From the NCBI RefSeq assembly GCF_052056485.1, contig NZ_CP183948.1, positions 4,712,001 through 4,776,000 of the forward strand: a stretch of 64,000 nucleotides of DNA. The letters are read 5' to 3'. Below the pieces are notes generated by a model that had not been told where the DNA came from, did not search any database, and was given only the letters and a program-made list of their open reading frames with translations. This DNA comes from Paenibacillus_AQ nitricinens. GTDB lineage: Bacteria > Bacillota > Bacilli > Paenibacillales > Paenibacillaceae. Position numbers and translations under genes: made by a program. The first letter of the stretch is position 1, and every line of letters begins with the position of its first letter. Shown piece after piece: positions 36,949-46,187 of the stretch.

Positions 36949-36993
36949 AAAAAAGTCCAAGGCTTCCCTTCATGGGAGGTCCTTGGACTTTTT
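36949..36993. terminator. Bidirectional terminator
   Basis: AAAAAGTCCAAGG and CCTTGGACTTTTT with an inner TTCCC/GGGAG stem lie between the convergent SDR and MazG-like genes. Confidence 0.9.
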
Positions 36994-37004
36994 ATCGTAT
37001 TCAA

Positions 37005-37295
37005 TTATTCCCAGGACCGCTCCTCATTGATCTCAAGCTTACGTTTAAAAGCCTGCTCCAGATCAATGCCTAGCTTATTGGCTAAATCAAAAATATTCCA
37101 CACTACATCGTACATTTCAAATCCCAAGTTTTCTTTCTTCTCTGCACCGGGGTCGAAGGATACGGATAGCACTTCTTTGGACAATTCCCCTACTTCAGTC
37201 ATTAAGTACAGCATTCTCTGCTCGATGGAGCTCGTGTCAAAACCTTTGGTTTCACTGAACTTCTTCACATACTGTTGAAACTCAGATGTATTCAT
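37005..37295 (-). CDS. MazG-like nucleotide pyrophosphohydrolase
   Basis: A 96-aa all-alpha NTP pyrophosphohydrolase. The metal-binding pattern is visible as T-E-V-G-E-L-S-K-E and, one helix later, E-M-Y-D-V-V-W. Members hydrolyse non-canonical or excess (d)NTPs to NMP and PPi; the substrate of this one is unknown. Confidence 0.82.
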   Translation of the reverse strand: MNTSEFQQYVKKFSETKGFDTSSIEQRMLYLMTEVGELSKEVLSVSFDPGAEKKENLGFEMYDVVWNIFDLANKLGIDLEQAFKRKLEINEERSWE

Positions 37296-37553
37296 TTCGT
37301 TACGCCTCGCTTTTAGGGTATAAAGTTATGTAAAGTAATTAGTTCTGCTATTTCTCTAATTATCATCCTTTTGGTCAAAGAACACAACCTCCTCAACGCG
37401 CTGATATTAACGCCATTATTGCGTCTAACTCCGCCTGATATATCGGTCATTCCACCACACAATCCGCAGGTTCGCAGCCAATTTCGTCGTCGAATGTTTG
37501 AGTACGGATAAGCCGCACCAGTAATGGCGAGACTCTTCGTCATTATTCATTTA

Positions 37554-38042
37554 TTATTCGCCAAGTTGCTCCTTGAGCTGCGCAATTTCTGTTTCCATGA
37601 AGGCAACACGTTTATTCAACTCCGCGATATAGTTTCTTCGAGCCTCTTGGTCTGCTGCGCTTGTTAGGTCGGCCGCAGTAGTTTCCACCAGTTGGATGGC
37701 TTCTTTGAGAACTTGAACGCTTGATTCTGCCCCTGCCAATCTTTCCCGGAGTTTAGCAGCTGCAATACTTGCTTTTAGTGCTGCCTTCTCAGTCTCCTTA
37801 CTCTCCAATATTATCGTCTTTCCTTCAACCGTTAACCCTGCTCCGGTCGCTTCGGACATCGTGCGCACAGGTACGTAGGCCGAGTTATTTACTACAATCG
37901 CATCTGCAATCTTCTTTCCGTCTTGTTTTATCGTATACATTCCGGAAACTTTAGCGCCAATTAACGACGAGCTCGCTGCGAATCCTATTGAACCACCAAG
38001 TAACAACGCGGCTGCTACAATTCCTACTATTTTCTTCTTCAT
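37554..38042 (-). CDS. Exported stalk-domain (copper amine oxidase N-terminal-like) protein
   Basis: A 162-aa secreted protein. Residues 1-23 are a signal peptide ending at A-A-S. A short copper-amine-oxidase-N-like stalk domain follows (Y-V-P-V-R-T-M-S-E-A-T-G-A, about 57-69), abundant in Paenibacillus. The C-terminal half is a coiled coil (E-L-N-K-R-V-A-F-M-E-T-E-I-A). CAGGAGGTCG precedes the ATG. It is probably a wall-associated structural protein. Confidence 0.85.
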   Translation of the reverse strand: MKKKIVGIVAAALLLGGSIGFAASSSLIGAKVSGMYTIKQDGKKIADAIVVNNSAYVPVRTMSEATGAGLTVEGKTIILESKETEKAALKASIAAAKLRERLAGAESSVQVLKEAIQLVETTAADLTSAADQEARRNYIAELNKRVAFMETEIAQLKEQLGE

Positions 38043-38352
38043 GTCTACGACCTCCTGAATTTATTATTCTTCCAATTATAACCAATAGATTCGTAACATG
38101 AAAGATATACTAAGAGACTCTGCCACAGCCAACACAACTACTGGCCGTATGTAATCTTGCTATAAGAAGCCATCTGAGTATGTCTGATTCTATTTTTCTA
38201 AGTTGTGTTTTTCGATTTCACAAACAACTTTATTTCGAAATGATTGAAGTTGTATGTAAACAGTGTTACTCTATCAACGGTAAACTCAAAATCTATGATC
38301 TTCAATCCTTCTATTCATATTCACTAATTTAGTTATAAAGAAAGGTAATACT
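38043..38352. other. Gene-free region upstream of the ABC-F gene
   Basis: 310 A/T-rich bases. Many antibiotic-related ABC-F genes have an attenuator leader, but I could not identify a convincing uORF and terminator pair here. Confidence 0.4.
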
Positions 38353-40095
38353 ATGATAAAAGTTGATAACTTATCCTTCGCATTTCCGCAAAAAGAACTA
38401 TATAAAAACATTTCATTTACGTTAGAAGAAGCACAACATTGCGCTTTTATAGGAACAAGTGGCAGTGGTAAAAGTACACTGATCGATATACTGATGGATC
38501 CAGAAAAATATTTGTTCGAAGGCAAGCTAGAAATTGACCCAACCTGCAAAATTGGATATGTAAGTCAGTTCTCACAAGTAGACAGAACTAAAGAAACAAC
38601 CGTTTTTGAATATATAGGAGAAGAATTTATTAAGATACAAAATGAAATAACAGGTATTCTCAGTGAAATGGAAACATCATCAGATATTGATTCATTACTC
38701 GAAAAGTATCAATTAGCTCTAGATGCCTTTGATTTAATGGATGGAAATGATTTTGAAAGCAATATTAATAAGAAACTAAATTTGGCCAACCTTTTAAAGC
38801 TAAAAGATGCTAGGGTATCCGACCTAAGTGGTGGGGAATTCAAGCTTATTCAAGTGATGAAGGAAATGCTCACTAGTCCAGACTTAATGATTATGGATGA
38901 GCCCGATGTATTTTTAGATTTTGAAAATCTAAATGCACTTAAAAATCTTATTAATGCTCACAAAGGAATATTGCTAGTTGTTACGCATAACCGTTATCTA
39001 TTGAATCATTGTTTTAACAAAATTATACACCTTGAAAACATGGAGATCCAAGAGTTCGATGGGCGATATATTGAGTATAACTTCTCATTACTTCAGACAA
39101 AAATTGAGTTACAAGAAATCGCAGTCGCTGAACAAGAAGAAATTGAGAGATACGATGACATTATTGATAATCTTAGAGCGATCGCAACCTATAATTCAGA
39201 AGCATCTAGAGGGAGAGCGTTAAAAGCTAGGGTTAAGTTTCAAGAAAGATTGGAAGCGCGAAAAATTAAAGCGCCATTCGTTGATATAAAGCAACCGGAA
39301 ATCAGTTTTGGTGTGGACAATGAAATTGAAGAAGACATCACTGTTTTAAATGTGAATAATTATAGTGTTTCCTTTGATGAGTTGATTTTAGAAAATGTTA
39401 ACTTTGAGATGAAACCTACAGATAAAGTAGCCCTTATCGGTCCAAACGGTACCGGAAAAACGACTTTACTCCGAGATATCTTTAAAAATAATCATGATTC
39501 AATTGAAATAAATGCTGATATTAAAGTGGCTTATCTTTCTCAGCTTCAAGACGAAGTGCTAAAGGATTCTAATACCATACTAGAAGACTTCATCGATGCT
39601 GGGTTTGCAACTTATGATGAGATTAGAGCACATCTTTCAAACTATGGCTTTGAAGGAGAAATTCTTAATCAAAAGGTAGAATCTTTATCTGGTGGCGAAA
39701 AAAATATACTGCAATTGGCAAAAGTTTCTGCTAGCAAAGCAAACTTATTGCTTCTTGATGAACCGACAAGCCATTTAGACACCTATACACAAATCGCACT
39801 GGAGAAAGCCATTGAAGATTATAAAGGTGCGATTCTCATGATTTCTCATGATTTCTATTCTGTAGTAAATGGTATGGATTATGTATTAATCATTGACGAT
39901 AAGACGATTAGAAAAATGAGTATGCGAAAATTCAGAAAGATGATTTATGCCAGTCATTTTGATAAAGACTATTTAGAAAATGAACAAAATAAAAAAGCAG
40001 TTGAAACGAAAATAGAATTGGCATTAAAAGACAATAATTTTGAACTTGCAAAAGGTATGGTTGACGAGCTAGAAGAGCTGATTAAGCTGCTTTAA
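38353..40095 (+). CDS. ABC-F family ATPase
   Basis: A 580-aa soluble protein with two ABC ATPase domains and no membrane segments. Domain 1 (1-230) has G-T-S-G-S-G-K-S-T, L-S-G-G-E and I-M-D-E-P-D. The linker (about 230-320) is charged and helical. Domain 2 (325-520) has G-P-N-G-T-G-K-T-T, L-S-G-G-E and L-L-D-E-P-T-S-H-L-D, and a coiled C-terminal extension follows. ABC-F proteins bind the ribosomal E site; some give resistance to ribosome-targeting antibiotics and others regulate translation. Which applies cannot be told from sequence. Confidence 0.88.
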   Translation: MIKVDNLSFAFPQKELYKNISFTLEEAQHCAFIGTSGSGKSTLIDILMDPEKYLFEGKLEIDPTCKIGYVSQFSQVDRTKETTVFEYIGEEFIKIQNEITGILSEMETSSDIDSLLEKYQLALDAFDLMDGNDFESNINKKLNLANLLKLKDARVSDLSGGEFKLIQVMKEMLTSPDLMIMDEPDVFLDFENLNALKNLINAHKGILLVVTHNRYLLNHCFNKIIHLENMEIQEFDGRYIEYNFSLLQTKIELQEIAVAEQEEIERYDDIIDNLRAIATYNSEASRGRALKARVKFQERLEARKIKAPFVDIKQPEISFGVDNEIEEDITVLNVNNYSVSFDELILENVNFEMKPTDKVALIGPNGTGKTTLLRDIFKNNHDSIEINADIKVAYLSQLQDEVLKDSNTILEDFIDAGFATYDEIRAHLSNYGFEGEILNQKVESLSGGEKNILQLAKVSASKANLLLLDEPTSHLDTYTQIALEKAIEDYKGAILMISHDFYSVVNGMDYVLIIDDKTIRKMSMRKFRKMIYASHFDKDYLENEQNKKAVETKIELALKDNNFELAKGMVDELEELIKLL

Positions 40096-40239
40096 ACTAC
40101 AACCCTCTGGTGGGAAAATGTCTAAAAAAAGACACTGATGAATAAGATTGAAGTGCTCCCTGTCAAGTGGACAGTGTAAAAAACAAAAATAGTTAGTTTA
40201 GATACCTCAGCTCGTATTACTAGAGCTGAGGTATTTTCG

Positions 40240-41094
40240 TTATGCAGCTCGTCGGTATTCGTTAGGTGACAAGCCATCCAAACATTCTGTATAGCGGTAA
40301 TTATTGTAGTAGTGAATATATTTGCTAACCTCCGTGAGGACTTCTTCATAGGTATCAAATTTTGTAAGATAATAGCTTTCTGCCTTGTAAGTACCCCAAA
40401 AACGCTCAATAGGTTGGTTATCCAAACATCGGCTCACACGAGACATGCTTTTCTTAAATCCGTATTTCACATGAAGTCGGTTATACTCATGTGACGTGTA
40501 CTGGAAACCTCTGTCGCTTTGTAGAAGAGGAGATACGCCAGGATTCTTCGCGTAAGCCCTTTTCAACGTATCCATCACGAGTTTATTGTTGTTGGAATGG
40601 CTTAATACCCATGAAACAATGGAATTATCATATACATCAATAATGGCACTCAAATAGGCTTTGCGCCCATTCCCGTACTTCAGTTCTGTCACATCTGTAC
40701 ACCATTTTGAATTAGGGGAATTGGCATCAAAGTTACGGTTCATTACATTTTCAGCTACATGGATCTCCGTAGCTTTCACATAACTTGCTCGTTTTCTGCG
40801 AATGACTGCTTTAAGCCCAAGAGCACACATAATTCGGTAATAACGCTTTTTGTTGTACTGCTTTTTGAGCTTTCGGTTTAATTGCGTGCGCATTTGACGG
40901 TAGCCAAGAATCCCTTTTCGCTTGTCATATCGTAGCTTTACTTCTTTCGCTAACGTACGAGTTTCAAGTTCTATGCAAGAGGGTTTCCATTTTAACCACT
41001 TGTAATAGGCAGATCGAGCAACCCCAGCTAACGCACACAACTTCGTAATTGCGTGACCTTTTTCTTTGTTCAGTTCTTGAATCGCTTGATACAA
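40240..41094 (-). CDS. IS3-family transposase OrfB
   Basis: A 284-aa integrase-core transposase. The DDE residues are in W-C-T-D-V-T-E-L, Q-S-D-R-G-F-Q-Y and P-I-E-R-F-W-G, with an upstream HTH_21 region. It lacks a good start codon and is expected to be made as an OrfAB fusion by -1 frameshifting at 41154-41148. Confidence 0.93.
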   Translation of the reverse strand: MYQAIQELNKEKGHAITKLCALAGVARSAYYKWLKWKPSCIELETRTLAKEVKLRYDKRKGILGYRQMRTQLNRKLKKQYNKKRYYRIMCALGLKAVIRRKRASYVKATEIHVAENVMNRNFDANSPNSKWCTDVTELKYGNGRKAYLSAIIDVYDNSIVSWVLSHSNNNKLVMDTLKRAYAKNPGVSPLLQSDRGFQYTSHEYNRLHVKYGFKKSMSRVSRCLDNQPIERFWGTYKAESYYLTKFDTYEEVLTEVSKYIHYYNNYRYTECLDGLSPNEYRRAA

Positions 41095-41114
41095 GTTTAC
41101 TTGTCGAACGAGGG

Positions 41115-41804
41115 TTAGCGTGTATTTCGTCGCTTGATCTCTGCCAACTTTTTTGCGAAGTCATTCTCCATCTCTAGGTATTCATTTCGCGCTTCTAGCT
41201 CTTTAATCCGTAGCTTAAGACGTTCATGCTCCTCTAGTTCTTCTACAGGCTTTTTACGACCTCGATTGTCCTGAAGAGCTTCCTCACGGCCAGCTTGATA
41301 TTTCCGAACCCATGCGTAAACTTGCTGATAAGATACACCGTATTTTTCAATCGCTTTCTGATAATCCAATTCATTAGCGATGGTATATTGTGCAATTTCA
41401 ATACGTTCTTCGAAAGTTGTTTTACGTCCTTTGTTCATATGAGATAGTCCTTTTCCTTTATGTGTAGGTTTTAATTCTATCTCATTAGTATACTTGGTAA
41501 TCCATTTGATCAAAACACTTCTACTTGAAATATGATGCTTGTTTGTCGCCTCTTCAACGGAGAAACGACCAGACAACACTTCGTTAACAGCAGCCAGTTT
41601 GAATTCCTTTGAGTATGTTTTCCATGTTCTCGATTCCTTTAACCCGTCCAAACCATCTGCTTTATATTTCCTAATCCATTCTCTAACCGTGTGCGAACTA
41701 AGACCTCGCTGTTTTGCCTCATAGTTTGGATTCGACTTGTGCTCAAGGCACAGCCGTACGACATGTAATTTTACTTCTAAAGATGCTGGACTTCTTTTAG
41801 ACAT
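41115..41804 (-). CDS. IS3-family transposase OrfA
   Basis: A 229-aa protein with three helix-turn-helix-type segments (near residues 15-45, 60-95 and 125-160) and a leucine-zipper-like C-terminus (L-K-L-R-I-K-E-L-E-A). ATG 41804 follows a GGGAG site. Near its end the frame passes through A6G. Confidence 0.92.
   Translation of the reverse strand: MSKRSPASLEVKLHVVRLCLEHKSNPNYEAKQRGLSSHTVREWIRKYKADGLDGLKESRTWKTYSKEFKLAAVNEVLSGRFSVEEATNKHHISSRSVLIKWITKYTNEIELKPTHKGKGLSHMNKGRKTTFEERIEIAQYTIANELDYQKAIEKYGVSYQQVYAWVRKYQAGREEALQDNRGRKKPVEELEEHERLKLRIKELEARNEYLEMENDFAKKLAEIKRRNTR
41148..41154 (-). promoter_or_regulatory. A6G programmed -1 frameshift site
   Basis: On the minus strand AAAAAAG lies in orfA as GCA-AAA-AAG. 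A -1 slip continues as K-K-V-G-R-D-Q-A and opens directly into orfB. This is the classic IS3-family slippery heptamer. Confidence 0.88.
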
Positions 41805-42032
41805 TAGAAAAACTCCCGTCATTGTAGCAGTAGAAGTTTTTGTTTTTTCTACTGTCTACTATGACGGGAGCATATCAGATCTCAGTGTATTTTTGCTGCA
41901 TTATACCGAGCATACGTTTTTTGAGAAGGAAATATTTTCTGACTATTCATTTTAAATTACTACCAAATTTATAATACAACGCAAATAATAAACGCCATTC
42001 CATATCAACGGTATTTTCAGAATCGCATTCAT

Positions 42033-42626
42033 TTAATCAGTAATTTTTTTAAGCTCAAAAATAGTTGCCTCTGATAATAAGATAAGCCTATCGTTATTAA
42101 CAACAAAAAAACTTAAAGGTATTCCAAGGTTTGTAGAAGGGTCACTTATATTTATTACTTTTACTACATCATTTATATTTAAGTCTGGGATATCTATTTT
42201 ATATAATCTATAAAAAGAGTCAGAGTTATAACATGTCGCTGTAATCTCATATAATGGTTTTTTTAGTTCATATTGATAAACACTATAGTTTTTAAGTCCT
42301 TTTGATGAAAAAAAGTCTTTTTTGATGATAATTTCATCGCCAATGAATTTTTGCCCTGTTGGATATTCAGAAGCATCATTATATGAATTTGCAAAACCTA
42401 AAAGCTTCTCAACTTTCCAAGTTCCATAGAAATTTCTTTCAGTTTCACTATCCAAATTTATACTTTCTTGAGCACAATATACGGATGTGTTTTTTGGAAT
42501 AATAGACTCATCCGTTTCAGATTTAGGCTCACTAGAAGGATTTGGATTTGATGTCATTTCAACATTTTCATTAGTCGATGCTAACATCAACATTATCATA
42601 ATACAAACCAATAATATTTTTTCCAC
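42033..42626 (-). CDS. Hypothetical exported protein
   Basis: A 197-aa protein with a hydrophobic N-terminus (residues 3-17) that looks like a signal peptide or anchor. A Ser/Pro/Glu-rich spacer and a beta-rich domain with a G-T-W-K-V-E-K-L-L-G-F start follow. No lipobox cysteine is present. The GTG start has GGGAGTG upstream. No family recognised; the G-T-W-K-V pattern occurs in lipocalin-like secreted proteins. Confidence 0.65.
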   Translation of the reverse strand: MEKILLVCIMIMLMLASTNENVEMTSNPNPSSEPKSETDESIIPKNTSVYCAQESINLDSETERNFYGTWKVEKLLGFANSYNDASEYPTGQKFIGDEIIIKKDFFSSKGLKNYSVYQYELKKPLYEITATCYNSDSFYRLYKIDIPDLNINDVVKVINISDPSTNLGIPLSFFVVNNDRLILLSEATIFELKKITD

Positions 42627-42787
42627 ATTTCACACTCCCACTATTTTTTCTAGTTCATATGTCTCCTTTTAGATAAAATATTTGTTTTATCAGATGCTAA
42701 ATTGTTCCATTAGAATCTCTATAATCAACTCTATTGAAGAAAGTTAACATTATCAATCTGAAATTCAAAATCAGTCATAAACAAAAA

Positions 42788-42832
42788 CTCCTTTATTGGA
42801 TTTACCGAACCCAATAAAGGAGTGAAATTTAT
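42788..42832. terminator. Hairpin, probable terminator
   Basis: CTCCTTTATTGG and CCAATAAAGGAG enclose a 13-base loop, with an A-tract on the left side that would serve minus-strand transcription. Confidence 0.7.
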
Positions 42833-42957
42833 ACTTATACAAAGAAGAAATTGATTGGCTTTAAATTACCCAAAGAGAAGTTTGTAGGCAAAATTGTTTT
42901 AGCCTAAACACCTACAAGCAACCCACAATCCCTTACCACGCACTGCCCCTAACCCTT

Positions 42958-43085
42958 TCAACTAACCTTATGCTCAATCCGCAGCTTGTCAGCACCATGG
43001 CAATAAATTCCGAGTTAGTAGGCTTAGATTTGGAGATATTAATGGTGTAGCCGAATAAATGGCTGATGGAATCGATGTTGCCGCC
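42958..43085 (-). pseudogene. spo0A: Decayed 3' fragment of spo0A
   Basis: On the minus strand this segment encodes G-N-I-D-S-I-S-H-L-F-G-Y-T-I-N-I-S-K, then K-P-T-N-S-E-F-I-A-M-V. After a single-base deletion in GTG-GCT it continues A-D-K-L-R-I-E-H-K-V-S-stop in the next frame. This is the C-terminal end of the Spo0A DNA-binding domain. The receiver domain and most of the effector domain are missing, so it is a dead fragment. It lies in mobile DNA, well away from any intact copy in the window. Confidence 0.88.
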
Positions 43086-43620
43086 TAGAGCCGTAAGGGT
43101 TTCTAAGTTTTGTTCCTTTCTACAATTCCCATCTCACTAGGTATTTATAGGTTTAATGACCATAATTTATTGGTCTGTGAATATTGTATTATGGGTAGGG
43201 TATGAACGCAAGTTCAAAGCCTATAAACTCATAAAATCAATCGAAAATATAAGAAGAATATATTACGAAATCACTATAATTTCTAATTCTATGTAATATG
43301 ACAGTTTCTACATAAAACACTCATATCAAACCTCATTTGACTTTAACTAAACAAACCTTTCAATATTAGTTTTTATTTGTAACTATCATTTCTTATACTT
43401 CTGCTACCTCAGTTTAAATTGAATCAAAACAATAATATGACTATAAGATAGAAAAATTATAAATATCATTTTAAAACTAACACTACTTATTCCATAAATT
43501 ATAAATTAACACTTTCATACCTATATATTAAAAAAGCAACCGCTACTCTTATCGTAAAATTGGCTTTGACAACTAATTTTGATAGGTTCACTGCGTTCAC
43601 ATGATTATGTCTTTCATGCA
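43086..43620. other. Gene-free A/T-rich stretch downstream of the RT gene
   Basis: About 530 very A/T-rich bases lie between the spo0A fragment and the stop of the reverse transcriptase gene. No coding frame was found. Some defence RTs are paired with a structured RNA; I saw no decisive fold here. Confidence 0.4.
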
Positions 43621-45045
43621 TTAAATGAAACTTTTTATAAAATCCACATAATCATGATTTACATGTTCAACTTTATCTAGTAATTCTCTATTATTATTTT
43701 TGTTTTGGAACAGGTAAGATATAGCTACTAGAGTGTCACGAAAGGTATTATTCTTATTGTTATATAAATATCTTAAAACTCTCTTTATTTTCGTTCCATT
43801 TATTACTTTATTATATTCCAAGTGCCTACAAACCAAAATATACAAAACAGTAAATTGAGAAGGATTAAATAAGATATATTTCCAATTTTCAATTAATTTC
43901 ATCAGATCCTTATCACTTAGACCCTTCCATTTTTTAGAAAAAATAATATTATTCAGTACCTTTCTACTGTCTTCTCCATCAATTGATATGTACTTTGTTG
44001 TTAACGTCTTATACTTTTTCAAATCTATACCTTCAGACTTTTCTAGCTTACATAACTCCTCTATAAGGTATATCAGATATCCATTATTTAGAATTTCATC
44101 AGTTTTAGCTTCAATTATTTTTTCACTAGAAAAAGATATTTCTCCACTATCATAGTTTTGTACCATTAGCTCAAATGCAGACTTATATTCATCTGGGCTT
44201 AATAGTTTTGTTTTTGAGGAATTTAACACAAGTTCATCTTTCCATAAGAAATGGCTAATTTCATTCAATAAATTATTAACTTTTTTATTATTAATCTTAC
44301 CATCCAAATGAATAATGAACATATCATCTACAAACCTAATTAAAAAAAGATCATCTTTTTCCAGAATCTTATTCATACTCTCATCAAAATCAAGCAAATA
44401 AAACTGAGACAATATTGAAGATGCAATAGAATAATGTAACTGTGGTAAATGTTCAAATCCACAAAAATCAAAAAAATACTCTAGATCATTAATTATTTCT
44501 CGATCTCCTAAATGAGATCTTAATTTACTGATAAGTAGCTTGATTTTAATAGAATTAAAAAAATCTTGTAAATCTAGTTTTAGTACTGGGAATCCAAAAT
44601 ATCTTTCTCTCTCTTTTTGAAATGATCGATAGCTTTTATTAAATTTAGCGTTTTTTTCTATTTCTTTAGTGGAATGTATATCTAATACTCCTGAATAAAA
44701 TATCTTCATTCTTTCGCTAGAGAAATCAAGTTTACTTTCTCCTTTCAAAAATAAACAAGCTATTTTAAATACTATACATGTGTAATAAGTATAAAACAAA
44801 GGGTTTATTAAATGCATATTCCTTGGCGTGAAATGATCACTTTTATATACAAAATCTCTGGATTTATTTAGTTTGTGATTCTTACAAAACTCTATAACAT
44901 CTTGATTCATTACTTGTTTTATACCTTTTAAACCATAATTGCTTAACACATTTATATTTGCTATAGTTTGGGGATTGTACTTTTTAGTCTTTGACATAGC
45001 AAAAATATATTTATAAGATAGTTCCGAAATATCATTTATTTTCAC
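43621..45045 (-). CDS. Reverse transcriptase of the defence-associated (Abi/UG-like) type
   Basis: A 474-aa reverse transcriptase-like protein. Motif A is in L-K-L-D-L-Q-D-F-F-N-S-I (about residues 154-165). A motif-B-like L-P-Q-L-H-Y-S-I-A-S-S-I-L-S follows, and the catalytic motif C is F-V-D-D-M-F-I (about 239-245). It lacks the maturase/endonuclease domains of group II introns and the Y-A-D-D of retrons. The C-terminal 180 residues are helical. GTG 45045 has GGAGGG upstream. It directly follows the SLATT gene with only 4 bases between, so the two are a unit. Confidence 0.85.
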   Translation of the reverse strand: MKINDISELSYKYIFAMSKTKKYNPQTIANINVLSNYGLKGIKQVMNQDVIEFCKNHKLNKSRDFVYKSDHFTPRNMHLINPLFYTYYTCIVFKIACLFLKGESKLDFSSERMKIFYSGVLDIHSTKEIEKNAKFNKSYRSFQKERERYFGFPVLKLDLQDFFNSIKIKLLISKLRSHLGDREIINDLEYFFDFCGFEHLPQLHYSIASSILSQFYLLDFDESMNKILEKDDLFLIRFVDDMFIIHLDGKINNKKVNNLLNEISHFLWKDELVLNSSKTKLLSPDEYKSAFELMVQNYDSGEISFSSEKIIEAKTDEILNNGYLIYLIEELCKLEKSEGIDLKKYKTLTTKYISIDGEDSRKVLNNIIFSKKWKGLSDKDLMKLIENWKYILFNPSQFTVLYILVCRHLEYNKVINGTKIKRVLRYLYNNKNNTFRDTLVAISYLFQNKNNNRELLDKVEHVNHDYVDFIKSFI

Positions 45046-45049
45046 TTCA

Positions 45050-45772
45050 TTATCCCTCCAATAAAGAAATTACCACTACGAATATTGGGATAAAAATAAC
45101 TAACATATTAAGATACACCAAAAAATTATCAACAGTCATATCTCTAATCTTTTTCATTTTTTTCCTTGATTTTTTATCTTTATCTTTATCTTTATCTTTA
45201 TCTTTATCTTTATCTTTAATATTATTCTCACTTAAATCACTTAACTCTGTATGCTTTAACGAATTAAACACCCTCTTATTGTTATCTACTGGATCATGGT
45301 TCTCATTATTTTTTAATATTGACTGATACTCAAACATAATAATATTAAAAGATTCGATCATTTTTTTCTCATCATAGTTTGCTCCTTTGATATTATTATT
45401 TAATATCAGCATTTTCAGTTTCAATATTAAATCTTCTATATCTAGTTGGTGATAATGCGTTCTAAGCGCTCTTTCATTATAATTAAGTTCATTGATATAA
45501 TATTGCAACAAAATTACATAAATAGAAAATATTCCAGATATTAAACCGAAAATCGGATCCCCAAATTTTTCGAAAATCTCTTTTCCACTAAGAGATAATA
45601 ATACAAATATTACTGCTTCCATATTTAAGAAGAAAAAAATAAGTTTCCATTTATCGCTATAATTTTTCAATCTAATACTCATTTCAATTCTGTTATTTCT
45701 TGTCTTATTCAAAGTTCCTATTTTTTTTTCGATTTGAGGTAAAATTGTGATGTCTTTATATTCTTTTCCCAT
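45050..45772 (-). CDS. SLATT-like 2TM effector protein paired with the RT
   Basis: A 240-aa protein. A basic N-terminal region is followed by two adjacent transmembrane helices (about 48-65 and 73-92), then a helical region with Y-N-E-R-A-L-R-T-H-Y-H-Q-L. A (KD)7 linker and a third hydrophobic helix near the C-terminus complete it. This matches SLATT-family predicted pore-forming effectors, which have been linked with RTs and nucleotide-sensing systems. The assignment is from topology, motif and the RT neighbour; no search was run. Confidence 0.7.
   Translation of the reverse strand: MGKEYKDITILPQIEKKIGTLNKTRNNRIEMSIRLKNYSDKWKLIFFFLNMEAVIFVLLSLSGKEIFEKFGDPIFGLISGIFSIYVILLQYYINELNYNERALRTHYHQLDIEDLILKLKMLILNNNIKGANYDEKKMIESFNIIMFEYQSILKNNENHDPVDNNKRVFNSLKHTELSDLSENNIKDKDKDKDKDKDKDKKSRKKMKKIRDMTVDNFLVYLNMLVIFIPIFVVVISLLEG
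45173..45214. repeat. Hexanucleotide microsatellite (TTTATC)x7
   Basis: Seven perfect TTTATC units encode the (Lys-Asp)7 linker of the SLATT-like protein on the minus strand. Because the unit is six bases, slippage changes linker length without a frameshift. Confidence 0.95.
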
Positions 45773-46120
45773 TAAATTTCACACACCTTCATTTTTGATA
45801 ATAACGCTTCTCTTATCTAAAATAAAATCACTCTCTCTATTTCATCATTTTTCTTTTTTTTAAGAGTTCACCTTGTTTCTATATCAACTATGAACAATCT
45901 CCAATCCAACTACGTTCTCCATTCTTTATCTGCTTGATCTTAGATTATTAAAAAACCACAAAGCTTTCTCAACAGTATTTCGATCAATTTCTACAATTAC
46001 CAACATTATATTTTGTGATTCCAACATACCATATGTTGGAATACATGAATATAATGTAACGCTCTAAATCACTATTGAATTGCTTGCTATATGTGTACCA
46101 GCATTTCGCTTCTACAACAA
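45773..46120. other. Gene-free region upstream of the SLATT-RT pair
   Basis: About 350 A/T-rich bases that should carry the promoter for the SLATT-RT pair. No gene was found. Confidence 0.5.
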
Positions 46121-46141
46121 TCACTTTTCAACTGTAAACCT
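46121..46141 (+). repeat. 21-bp direct repeat, copy 1
   Basis: TCACTTTTCAACTGTAAACC plus T is identical to 51603-51623 in the same orientation. The homology extends about 30 bases to the left, including ATGTGTAC. A weaker third copy (ACTGTAAACCT) lies near 50985. Confidence 0.9.
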
Positions 46142-46162
46142 TCCCCATCCGCTCCAACATAA

Positions 46163-46187
46163 CAAAAAGCCACCCATTTAGGAGGCT
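46163..46187 (-). terminator. Terminator after the recombinase remnant
   Basis: AGCCTCC and GGGTGGCT form the stem on the minus strand, followed by TTTTTG. It has the same position and surroundings as the terminator at 51013-51038. Confidence 0.7.

Larger units (their letters stand above)
40154..41872 (-). mobile_element. IS3-family insertion sequence (IS150-like), apparently complete
   Basis: Imperfect terminal inverted repeats of about 36 bp begin TGCTCCC at both ends, with matching GACAGT...AAAAAACAAAAA blocks. They enclose orfA and orfB. No clear target-site duplication is visible (AAG on the left, TAT on the right), so the flanks may have been rearranged. A hairpin at about 40202-40236 ends the transposase transcript. 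Confidence 0.9.

Noticed and set aside
37313..37543. 76-codon open frame on the minus strand
   Set aside because: No ribosome binding site, unlikely composition with many Arg/Asn/Ile and no recognisable pattern; treated as non-coding.
40096..41872. Target-site duplication for the IS3 element
   Set aside because: The three bases on each side (AAG and TAT) do not match, so no duplication is claimed.
45173..45214. Hexanucleotide repeats as a possible CRISPR or centromere-like array
   Set aside because: Unit of six bases with no spacers and inside a coding frame; it is a microsatellite.
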